Positions 8,915 to 17,700 of a DNA stretch of 64,000 nucleotides are shown piece after piece. The notes beneath the pieces were generated by a model. It ran no database searches. It was not told where the DNA came from and saw only the letters and a list, made by a program, of their open reading frames with translations. The first letter of the stretch is position 1. Each line of letters begins with the position of its first letter. This stretch comes from Runella limosa DSM 17973 (GTDB lineage Bacteria > Bacteroidota > Bacteroidia > Cytophagales > Spirosomataceae). Location: the NCBI RefSeq assembly GCF_000482465.1, contig NZ_KI519420.1, positions 1,124,833 to 1,188,832 of the forward strand, read 5' to 3'. Position numbers and translations under genes: made by a program.

Positions 8915-10165
8915 TTGAAAACTATCTCCACCGACCCCTACGCCGCGCTGCGTTATCCAGAGTTTGTCAACCTGATAACCACCAATAGCCTCATTACGGC
9001 GGCGCTTTTGATTCAGGAAGTGGTGATTGGGTATGAATTGTACAAAATTACCCACGACCCACTCTCATTAGGTTTTATTGGGCTGGCCGAAGCCATTCCT
9101 TACATTTCGTTGGCCTTGTTTGGTGGCCATTATGCCGACCGCAAAGACAAGCGCACCATCATGCAAATCAGTCAATCGGTGATTTTGGTTTGTTCTTTGG
9201 GACTCATTGCTTTGATGAACCCCGAAAATCGCAGCCATCTTTCGCAGACATCGTTGTTGTTAATGGTTTATGGCGTGCTTGCTGTTATTGGTTTTGCCAA
9301 AGGGTTTTATTCCCCAGCAGTCTCTTCGATGAAAGCCTTCTTGACCCCTCGTGAGGTATATTCCAACGCCGCCACTTGGAGTGGTACTTTTTGGCAAGTA
9401 GGGGCCATTGCAGGCCCAGGCGTAGCTGGTTTTTTATACGCTTATTTGGGATTAATTAACGCTTTGTGGGTTGTCGTAGTGATTTTAGCCGTCACCCAAG
9501 CGATGTTACTTTTGATTTCTAAGAAGCCCATTCCGCAAGTTGCCGAAGAAGAAACGGTCAGTTTGTGGCAAAGTATCAAAGAAGGAATCCAATTTGTATA
9601 TGAGCAAAAAATCCTTCTCTACTCCATTTCGCTTGATTTGGCGGCGGTACTTTTTGGGGGAGTGATTGCGATACTACCCGTGTTTGCCGAAGACATTTTA
9701 AAAGTAGGCGCCGAAGGGCTTGGAATCTTACGTGCTGCGCCGTCGGTAGGGGCGGTCTTGACGATTTTTATGACGGCTTATTTTCCTCCAGCTCGGCACG
9801 CATGGCGCAATATGCTTATTTCAGTGGCGGGATTTGGGGTGGCTACGCTTGTTTTTGCAGTTTCAACCCACTTTTGGTTGTCAGTAGTGATGTTGTTTTT
9901 TACGGGTGCTTTCGATGCTATTAGCGTTGTCATTCGCCAAACAATTTTGCAAGTTGTTCCACCCGACCACATGCGTGGGCGCGTTATCTCGGTCAACAGT
10001 GTCTTTGTGAGTTCGTCCAACGAAATTGGGGCGTTTGAGTCGGGAGTGCTTGCCAAAGTAATGGGAACCGTACCGTCGGTACTTTTGGGCGGTAGTCTGA
10101 CGATGGTAATTGTTATCTGGGTGTGGATTAAATCGAAAGAGCTGTTTAAAGTTGAATTGATATAG
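8915..10165 (+). CDS. MFS exporter (MFS_3 / enterobactin-exporter-like)
   Basis: A 416-residue membrane protein with about twelve hydrophobic spans. The loop after span two carries the MFS motif-A form GGHYADRKDKRTIM, and the start (PYAALRYPEFVNLITTNSL) is typical of the MFS_3 group that contains EntS-like exporters. The start is assigned to TTG at 8915, since no ATG in the frame lies near enough to keep the first membrane span. A second characteristic phrase, VPPDHMRGRVISVNSVF, comes in the last third. The substrate is unknown. The gene stands alone between a terminator and the small gene below. Confidence 0.85.
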   Translation: MKTISTDPYAALRYPEFVNLITTNSLITAALLIQEVVIGYELYKITHDPLSLGFIGLAEAIPYISLALFGGHYADRKDKRTIMQISQSVILVCSLGLIALMNPENRSHLSQTSLLLMVYGVLAVIGFAKGFYSPAVSSMKAFLTPREVYSNAATWSGTFWQVGAIAGPGVAGFLYAYLGLINALWVVVVILAVTQAMLLLISKKPIPQVAEEETVSLWQSIKEGIQFVYEQKILLYSISLDLAAVLFGGVIAILPVFAEDILKVGAEGLGILRAAPSVGAVLTIFMTAYFPPARHAWRNMLISVAGFGVATLVFAVSTHFWLSVVMLFFTGAFDAISVVIRQTILQVVPPDHMRGRVISVNSVFVSSSNEIGAFESGVLAKVMGTVPSVLLGGSLTMVIVIWVWIKSKELFKVELI

Positions 10166-10221
10166 GAAAACATTTTTGGGCACAATTGGTTACATACCTA
10201 CTTGTCCAAAAATCTATAAAA

Positions 10222-10410
10222 GTGAGCGAACCTTCCTCTTCACAAAAATCAACAATTACCTCTGGCCGTCATGGCCTAGAGAAAGAAGACTATTATACCG
10301 ACGAAAATGGCTTTATTGTATTTACGGCGGCGTATCATCTCAAGCGAGGCTACTGCTGCAAAAACGGCTGCCGCCATTGCCCTTATGGGTTTAAGAAGAT
10401 AAAAGGGTAG
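10222..10410 (+). CDS. Small Cys-rich DUF5522-type protein
   Basis: A 62-residue protein starting at GTG 10222; a TTG at 10186 would add 12 residues. The core DYYTDENGFIVFTAAYH, then a run with paired Cys (YCCKNGCRHCPYGF), is the signature of the short DUF5522 family seen across Bacteroidota. The cysteines (CC-x3-C-x2-C) suggest metal or iron-sulfur binding, but this is inference. It is 56 bases after the MFS gene and may share its transcript. No function is assigned. Confidence 0.75.
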   Translation: MSEPSSSQKSTITSGRHGLEKEDYYTDENGFIVFTAAYHLKRGYCCKNGCRHCPYGFKKIKG

Positions 10411-10437
10411 TATAGTGTGACTTGATTTTTTAAAAAT

Positions 10438-10449
10438 TGACCGAATTAT
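10438..10449 (+). promoter_or_regulatory. 12-base motif shared with the region before the stand-alone LytTR gene
   Basis: The word TGACCGAATTAT lies 97 bases before the sensor kinase ATG and recurs exactly at 14367-14378, before the orphan LytTR gene. In both places it is followed by GGC after zero or one base. It is a candidate binding site for one of the LytTR proteins; it does not match the classical LytTR direct-repeat consensus closely. Confidence 0.35.
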
Positions 10450-10534
10450 TGGCTAAAGTTGTAATATATAGTTAGGAAAAACTATATTGGAAAACGAGTT
10501 CAGGATTGTTACCCATGACACTACTCGTTTTTGT

Positions 10535-13500
10535 ATGCGCTCTTTTTTACTTATTTTCTTTAGTGGTGTTGCCTCCCTGTGCATGGCACAGCACTATCCT
10601 ATTCTTCATTATACCTCGCAAGATGGGTTATCGCAGCTACAAGTGATGACAACCTTTCGAGATAGCCGTAATTATCTTTGGATTGGTACAAAATATGGGT
10701 TCTGTAAGTTTGATGGTGAACGTTTTGAGCGATTTGCCCCCAATGAAAAAACGATCGGTAACATCGTTCGTAAATTTGCAGAAGATAAAAAGGGCTACCT
10801 ATACATAGAATCCAATAATGTTATCTCTCGATTTGATGGCAAATGTTTTACTCCTCTAAAGCAGGATAAACAATCTTATTTTGGTATATGTATTGACAAA
10901 ACAAACCGCCTTTTTTGCCTCAATACCGCAACGGGTGAATTATTTACGAGCATCCAAGATTCTTTGGTGGCAGCAAAATGGCCTTCACTTCAAAATAAAA
11001 GGCTGTCTCGGCTTATCTATGACTCTCCTAAACAAGTACTAATTGCCAACATTGATTCATTGGGCTTGGTAGAGATTACTCCCGAGCGACTGACGCCCGT
11101 TGCTAAAGTGCTTCAAAATGCAAGTGCAACCGATTCTTGGCTGCGCGCTCGAGGAGGCAAAACAGTTATCCACCGCCATTTTGGGGGCAAAAACGAACAG
11201 TTTTTAACAGAGTTTGGGCCGAATAACTGGCAACCATTTTTACAAATAACCAATCAAAAATGGGAAGTATTACGTCCAATTGAATTTGATTGGTTATTTA
11301 CTTTTGAGAGCAAGACATATCTATTAGAGGCCAAAAGTCAAAAGGTAACACGAGTGTTACCCAATGAATTTAATCATAATACAGTTACCTATTCTACACA
11401 TGGGACATGGGTAGGTACTGAAAAAGGGCTTGTATTTATCGTTCAAAACGGAATAAAATATTTCCCCGAAAATGAAGTGCCTTACGCTTGGTCGGTAGTA
11501 GAGGATGCCCAAAAAAGAATGTGGTTTTTGAATTATCTCCAACCTATTCAACAGTTTGATGGAAACCGAATTAAAATAGTAAAGGGTTATGCCGAGAAAG
11601 TGTTTAGTCAGTTAAAAGCGGCAAAAGTTTCCAATATTCCGACCTCACAAGACGGCTGGTATTATGCCGCTTTGCGGGATAAATTGGGGCATTTGTGGCT
11701 GCCAAACTCCAGTGGGGCAGTTTGGCACGATGGGCAAAAATGGGAACTGCTGTTGCGGCCTACTGCTGCCCATAAAACGTCTATTGCTTTCGGTATGCTT
11801 GAAGACGCCGACCGAAACGTGGTTTTACAGGGAGGAGAAGGAGCTGTGCATATTTTTGACAATAAACCTCCTTTTCGGACTACGTCTTTGGATCAAACAA
11901 ATGGCATGAATATTAAGCCCTACGTACTAGCTATGGCACTTGAAAAAACAGGAGTGTATTGGTTTGGTGGTGTCAAAATGCTAAGTAGGTATGATAGTAA
12001 AAAAGAAAAATGGACGGAGTACTCAGTTGATAACCAAAAACTAGGAGCTCGTGGTATTTTCGACTTAAAGTTTGATAGCAAAGGAACGCTTTGGCTGGCT
12101 ACTTTTACGAAGGGACTTTGCTACTTAGATAGCCGCCGTGATACGGTCAGGTGTTTATCTACTCCCGAATTAAAAGAACCTGTAAATGCTATTTTTCCAA
12201 TAAATGATGATTTTTTGTTCATTGGGTCTTTACGAAATGTGTACGTCTTAAATTTAAAAAAATGGTACGCTTCTCAGAAAGTAGAGCTAAGGTGTTTCAA
12301 CCATCACAATGGCTTTGTGGCCATTGAACCTGGACAAAATGGGTTTTACCGAGATTCGAAAGGTCAAATCTGGCTTACGGGCGGAGCCGCTTTGTCGGTG
12401 ATTGACCCTAAAAAAATAAACTTTAGACCAGAACGGCTTCGAACGTATGTTAGTAAGCTCAATGGGCAGCGCCTGCCGTTTTCTCAGTTTTTAGCAGATA
12501 GTACTTTCACTTTGCCGTTTGATGAGGGAAACGTACGGTTGGAGTTTGAGTCAGTAGGGGAAGATAAGCCCTTTGTGTCTCAGTATAGTTACTTGGTAGA
12601 AGGGGTAACTGATGGCTGGTCGGCTTGGCAAGAAGAACCCGTTGCAACACTCGTGCATTTGGCGTCGGGAACGTACACCGTGAGGGTGAAATCACGTACG
12701 GGCGGGATAGGGGTGAGCAAAAGCCAAGAAGCTACGATTCGTTTTTCTATTCGGGTATGGCCCTGGAATTCGCCGTATTTCCCCTATTATGCTTCCCTTG
12801 CGATTGTTGGCCTGTTGACAATTGGTGGAGTGATTTATTGGAACAACCAAAAACAGGTACGTCGAGAAATGCGAACAGCCCGCGAACAAGCCGAAAAAGC
12901 GGCCAAAACGGAACAAATGGTCAAAGTGCTAGAAGTACAAACCGCCCAAGCCCAAATGCACCCGCATTTTATCTTCAACGTTCTGAACACCCTTCAAGGT
13001 TTGGTGTATAAACAGGAAACGGCTCGTGCCAACGAACATATCGTAAAATTGGGAGAGTTGATGCGGAATTACTTGTCGGCCTCGTTGTCATTGGATGGAA
13101 CGCGGGAGTCGTTGGAGCGAGGAATGATTACCCTCGAACAAGAAATAAAGCTATTGCAGATGTACGTTGATTTTGAACAACTACAATACCGCGACCGTTT
13201 TGAGGTGTTTATTGAGGTTCAACCTTCGCTAAGTCCTGATTTTTATAGAATCCCTCCGTTGCTGATTCAGCCCTTTGTCGAAAACGCCATTAAACATGGG
13301 GTACTCGGTGATTTGTCAAGAAAAGGTCATGTATGGATACGCTTTTGGTTAGACACGGATGAAGCTTTATTGTGTGAGGTCGAAGATGATGGAATAGGAC
13401 GAAAAGCTGCCGAGCAAAAACGCCGAAATGCGTATCAGACGCACCGTTCGGAGGGGACGAATTTGGTGAAAAACCGAGTTAAATTGCTCAACGAATTGGG

Positions 13501-13579
13501 TTTTTACATTGATATACATACGATTGACCTTCCTGAGCGAGGGACACACGTAATCATACGAATGAACGATAGATTATGA
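10535..13579 (+). CDS. LytS-type sensor histidine kinase with periplasmic propeller and Y_Y_Y domain
   Basis: A 1014-residue membrane kinase. A signal peptide (FFSGVASLCMAQ) is followed by two-component propeller repeats: early phrase LSQLQVMTTFRDSRNYLWIG and several WIGT/WLAT/IWLTGG repeats up to about residue 630. A Y_Y_Y domain follows near 650-740 (VRLEFESVGEDKP). A single membrane span (about 750-770) leads to a coiled linker and the His_kinase domain with HPHFIFN at 809-815 (His811 the likely phospho-acceptor) and the ATP-binding PFVENAIKHG near 914. The ATG at 10535 was chosen for the signal peptide, over TTG 10487. It senses an unknown extracellular cue and signals to the regulator that overlaps its stop codon by four bases. 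Confidence 0.88.
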   Translation: MRSFLLIFFSGVASLCMAQHYPILHYTSQDGLSQLQVMTTFRDSRNYLWIGTKYGFCKFDGERFERFAPNEKTIGNIVRKFAEDKKGYLYIESNNVISRFDGKCFTPLKQDKQSYFGICIDKTNRLFCLNTATGELFTSIQDSLVAAKWPSLQNKRLSRLIYDSPKQVLIANIDSLGLVEITPERLTPVAKVLQNASATDSWLRARGGKTVIHRHFGGKNEQFLTEFGPNNWQPFLQITNQKWEVLRPIEFDWLFTFESKTYLLEAKSQKVTRVLPNEFNHNTVTYSTHGTWVGTEKGLVFIVQNGIKYFPENEVPYAWSVVEDAQKRMWFLNYLQPIQQFDGNRIKIVKGYAEKVFSQLKAAKVSNIPTSQDGWYYAALRDKLGHLWLPNSSGAVWHDGQKWELLLRPTAAHKTSIAFGMLEDADRNVVLQGGEGAVHIFDNKPPFRTTSLDQTNGMNIKPYVLAMALEKTGVYWFGGVKMLSRYDSKKEKWTEYSVDNQKLGARGIFDLKFDSKGTLWLATFTKGLCYLDSRRDTVRCLSTPELKEPVNAIFPINDDFLFIGSLRNVYVLNLKKWYASQKVELRCFNHHNGFVAIEPGQNGFYRDSKGQIWLTGGAALSVIDPKKINFRPERLRTYVSKLNGQRLPFSQFLADSTFTLPFDEGNVRLEFESVGEDKPFVSQYSYLVEGVTDGWSAWQEEPVATLVHLASGTYTVRVKSRTGGIGVSKSQEATIRFSIRVWPWNSPYFPYYASLAIVGLLTIGGVIYWNNQKQVRREMRTAREQAEKAAKTEQMVKVLEVQTAQAQMHPHFIFNVLNTLQGLVYKQETARANEHIVKLGELMRNYLSASLSLDGTRESLERGMITLEQEIKLLQMYVDFEQLQYRDRFEVFIEVQPSLSPDFYRIPPLLIQPFVENAIKHGVLGDLSRKGHVWIRFWLDTDEALLCEVEDDGIGRKAAEQKRRNAYQTHRSEGTNLVKNRVKLLNELGFYIDIHTIDLPERGTHVIIRMNDRL

Positions 13580-14364
13580 AAAAACTAACGACCATTATTG
13601 CCGAAGATAGTCAAGAACAACTGGAGTTGATACGACGCCTTATTGAAGATTATTGTCCACAAGTGTCGATTTTGGCCGAAGCCCTGACGCTAGAAGAAGC
13701 GTACCGAGCGATTAAGCAATACCAGCCCGATTTGGTACTGCTGGATGTAGAATTTCATGCGCACGAAACCAGTTTTAATCTATTGGATCGTTTAAAACAG
13801 GAGAATGACCTGTCGTTTCAAGTGATTTTCTTTTCGGGTCATGCCAAAGAAAAAAATTATGCGTATTCGGCCTTGCAGTATGCGGCTTTACAGTGCCTTC
13901 AAAAACCGATAGATTACCACCTTTTGGTAGATGCAGTGGAAAGAGCGGTGGTTTTTGCGGAGGCAAAAAACGTGGCTCAACTTCGGGCTCAATACGAAGT
14001 GTTGATGAACCTTGTCAAGACGCGAAATTTTAGCGATACTCCCCTTTTTATTCGTACTTCTAAAGGAAAGTGGGAAAATATAAACCCCGATGAGATTTTA
14101 TATTTAAAGTCGGCGGCAACGGTAACCATGATTTATCTTAAAGGAGATAGAGAAATTATTGGGATGGAACTGATTGGCCACTATGAGTTTTTGACGGAAA
14201 ACCCGCATTTTTTTCGAGTCCACCAGAGTCATATTGTGAACCTCAAACACGTCAATAGTTACGACCCCAAAGAGCGTATCTTATTCCTCAACAATGGGGA
14301 AACGTTGGAGGTAGCTCGCCAACCCGACCGAGAATTACGAAAAAGATTGGGGATGAGGTTATAA
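13576..14364 (+). CDS. LytTR-family response regulator
   Basis: A 262-residue regulator: receiver domain at about 1-125 with the acidic pocket IAEDSQE and phospho-acceptor Asp57 (LVLLDVEF), then a linker and a LytTR DNA-binding domain from about 150 (LFIRTSKGKWENINPDEILYL... FFRVHQSHIVNLKHV). Its ATG overlaps the kinase TGA (ATGA at 13576-13579), so kinase and regulator are translationally coupled and form a pair. Targets are unknown; the RHS locus that follows is a candidate by position only. Confidence 0.92.
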   Translation: MKKLTTIIAEDSQEQLELIRRLIEDYCPQVSILAEALTLEEAYRAIKQYQPDLVLLDVEFHAHETSFNLLDRLKQENDLSFQVIFFSGHAKEKNYAYSALQYAALQCLQKPIDYHLLVDAVERAVVFAEAKNVAQLRAQYEVLMNLVKTRNFSDTPLFIRTSKGKWENINPDEILYLKSAATVTMIYLKGDREIIGMELIGHYEFLTENPHFFRVHQSHIVNLKHVNSYDPKERILFLNNGETLEVARQPDRELRKRLGMRL

Positions 14365-14366
14365 CA

Positions 14367-14378
14367 TGACCGAATTAT
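14367..14378 (+). promoter_or_regulatory. Second copy of the 12-base motif, before the orphan LytTR gene
   Basis: TGACCGAATTAT, identical to 10438-10449, starts 3 bases after the regulator stop and 84 bases before the stand-alone LytTR ATG. It may be an operator shared by the two transcription units. Confidence 0.35.
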
Positions 14379-14461
14379 GGCCAATAGTACCAAATTCTGG
14401 TTTTGAATTGTTTGCCGCTGGAGGTTGATGTAGTTTAGCTATAGACTCAACTGCCAGCCTT

Positions 14462-14737
14462 ATGCGATTTCTTCCATTTGACAAAGACAAACTAGCCGAC
14501 GTTTTTTTGTTTGAAGCCGAGCGCAATTACACGATGGTTTACTACCTCAACGGCCATCGCGACGTATATAGCTTACCGCTCAAGCGCTTTCACGAGTTTT
14601 TACTCAACGAACCCAGCTTTGTACGCATCCACAAATCGTACTTAGTCAATCGTCGTTACATCAAAACCATTGCCCGCGACCATGTTCAGCTCCACAACGG
14701 GCAGTTGCTGCCCGTGGCGAGGCGGCGGGAAGTGTGA
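14462..14737 (+). CDS. Stand-alone LytTR DNA-binding protein
   Basis: A 91-residue protein that is essentially one LytTR domain: VFLFEAERNYTMVYYLNG, a central PLKRFHEFLLNEPSFVRIHK and SYLVNRRYIKTIARD, then a closing strand LHNGQLLPVARRR. It has no receiver domain, so its activity must be set by abundance, partner binding or another signal. It lies on the same strand 97 bases after the full LytTR regulator. The domain resembles the regulator's own LytTR region, so it may bind related sites. It is followed 62 bases later by the large RHS gene. Confidence 0.85.
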   Translation: MRFLPFDKDKLADVFLFEAERNYTMVYYLNGHRDVYSLPLKRFHEFLLNEPSFVRIHKSYLVNRRYIKTIARDHVQLHNGQLLPVARRREV

Positions 14738-14739
14738 AG

Positions 14740-14756
14740 TAATTGATAATCAATCA
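14740..14756 (+). promoter_or_regulatory. Palindromic motif upstream of the large RHS gene
   Basis: TAATTGATAATCAATCA contains the perfect inverted repeat ATTGAT-A-ATCAAT (14742-14754). The same 17 bases with one change occur at 19623-19639 before the second RHS-type gene. Candidate operator or shared promoter part. Confidence 0.4.
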
Positions 14757-14799
14757 TAAATAAATCCAAATCGAACCCAACTCCCAAACCTATACTTCA

Positions 14800-17700
14800 A
14801 TGAAACGGCTTTATTCTCTACTCGCTTTCTTTTATTGTACTGTTTTTGTTTTTACAAATGTCTTTGCCCAAGCTCCTACCAATGGCTTAGTGGCTTATTA
14901 TCCTTTTAATGGCAATGCCAACGATGCAAGTGGCAATGGTAATCATGGGACAGTGAATGGTACACCCACATACCCCAATAGAGTTATTGGGAGTTCAATA
15001 CGTTTAGATGCGTTTGGCATACAAATTCCGCAAATAATCACAAATAGCACGACATCTTTTTCAATTTCAATTTGGGTAAAAGAGGAAGGTCTAACAAATA
15101 ATGATGGTGAAGGATATATTTTCTTTGGAGATCATTCAAATAGTGGTTGGTTAGGGATTCTGCATGGTGATGCAGAAAGAACAATTGAAAAGATTTATTT
15201 TGCAGTTAATGGCGGTGCAAATATTGCTATTACCCCTCCAGCCAACTACAAGAATAATTGGGTAAATTATCAGATGGTTTACAACAATGGTATTCTGAAG
15301 GCATTTGTAAATGGAGTGATTGTTGGCCAAATTAACTCAGCCATCATACAGATAGGGCATAATAACTCAGGAATTGGTACGCATTGGTTTTCAAATGGAT
15401 GGGATAATACTACTCGCTTTATTGGTTCAGTTGATGACATTCGTATTTATAATCGCGTCTTAACTGATAGTGAAGTACAATTAATTTATCAATCTGAAGT
15501 TCAAGCTACTTGTCCCACATGCCTCACTGCTCAGACTGTTGCCAATTACAGCACTCAAGAGCATTTTTGTGCGGCACAGGGTTTATGTACGCAGAGTATT
15601 ATTCAAAAAACGCAAACAGATCCGAAGCAACCAATCAATCGGGGAGATTTGGCTAAGATTGCGTATTTGGGTTTATTAGGAAAAACCGCCATCACTACAG
15701 CCGTGGATTTTCCCGTGCCTTTTGTTGATTTGCAGGCGGCTTTTGCTACCGATACCACTTATTACAAATACGCCAAGGTACTTTCCTACCTCGAATACGC
15801 CGATAATCGTGCGCCCTTTGACAGAAATCAGCTAAATTTTAACCCTACCGGTGCAATTACCCGAGCGTTGGTTTTGAAGGTTTTACTGGAAGCGTGGAAT
15901 ATTGACGAAAGTACCGCCACGGGTGCATCACCTTTTAGTGATGTAGCGGTTTCACACCTTTACTATAAATACATCAAAAAAGCCCACGAATTGGGGATTG
16001 TAACGGGAAGCGGCGGCGCGTTCAGTCCCGATGATAACTGCAAGCGCGAAGATGCCTTTTTAATGCTTTATCGCCTCCTTTCTTCCTCCGGTATTCCTAA
16101 ACCTACGCTTACTCAAGTGAATGTAGGGTTTTTCATTCCCGGGCAATATCGTCCTGATAATATGGGCGTTGGGGTTGGGACAGATAGGGGTAATTTTAAC
16201 CATTATACCAAAACCAGTTTTGCGATAGATGGAGTTGTACCTTTGGTTTTTGCGCATAGCTATAATTCTTATACCACAGAATTGCCCAATCAGTTGTACC
16301 CCAACTATTTAGGTCGCGGATGGACACATTCATTTAATTGTTATATCACTGTCATAGGTACTTCACCTAACCTAAAGTTGGTAGTCCATTATCCTGATGG
16401 TAAATTACATTTTTATAAAACACAAGGAGGCGTGTTTGTACCAGAAACGATTGGCGTTTTTGACCAAGTAACTACTTCGGGAAATCCCATAAATTCAGTG
16501 ACCATCACAACGCCAAGTAAAGTAGTATATCTATTTGAACAAATAGCTGGGCAGACAAACAATGCCTTTTGGTTAATAAAATCCATCAAAGACCGAAACA
16601 ACAATACCCTCACTTTTACGAATGAAATAGGCATTTCGGGTGTACCAAGATTAGCTTCCGTAGCTGACCCGTCGGGTAGAACCATGAATTTTACGTACCT
16701 AACAGGACAAAATTATAACTATCTCTCACAGGTTACTCTGGCTGGGGTGGGGGCTTTCAATGGCCGAAATATTCAATTTACGTATCATACAGCAGTTTTG
16801 GACGGTGATGGTATTAGAGATCTGGCTACTTATAAAGAATATGATTTAACGGGTGCTTTAAAGACTACTTCTTACTCTTATTATACTACAGAAGGCGCTG
16901 AACATTTATTGAAAACAATCACCCTCCCCAAGGGAAACGTGATTGACAATACCTACGAAAAGCGCAAGTTGAAAAGCAGCCAAACACTGAATGGTGCTAC
17001 AGTAGTACAACAAATGAGCACTAACTGGACACAAACCTACAACTCCACGGCGGCAACCAGTACAGGAGCCGTGACCGTTACGGCAGGCGGAACAACCAAA
17101 ACAACCAATTATACCCATAACGGCAACGGATTGGCGCAAACCCTCAAATCCACAGGAACAAACCCCGTGGATTTGACAATGACTTATGGCGTGAGTGCCG
17201 ACCCCACTTCGGTAAGCCAAATTACGCAAATGGCGGGAAACGTAGCCACGAATGTCACGATTGCTTATCACCCGACTGCGCCTTATAATGTCAGTTCCGT
17301 AACAACGGTTGGCCCTAATGGTAATATCACCCAATCTTATACTTACAATTCATTCAATGATATTTTGAATTTTACCAATGGACGGGGTAAGACGACCACC
17401 TTCGGTTATAATGCCACGGGTAATTTAACCTCCATAACTCATCCACTGGGACAGCCTACTACCATGCTGAGAAATAGCAACGGAACTATTTCAAAAGTGA
17501 CTACTCCTGCGGGGGTGGTGACCAATTTTACTTACAATACCTATGGTAATTTACTGACTACCAGTACTCCCAACGGTGCAAGCCCTGCCATTACGACCTC
17601 TGCCACTTACGATGCTTTGAGTAGGGTAACCTCAAAAACCGATGCCCGAAATCAAACCGTTACCTATGATTATTATGCCAACGACTTATTGAAAAAAATG

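Noticed and set aside
8915..10165. Siderophore exporter function for the MFS gene
   Set aside because: The family contains EntS-like exporters, but no siderophore synthesis gene is nearby, so only a generic exporter is called.
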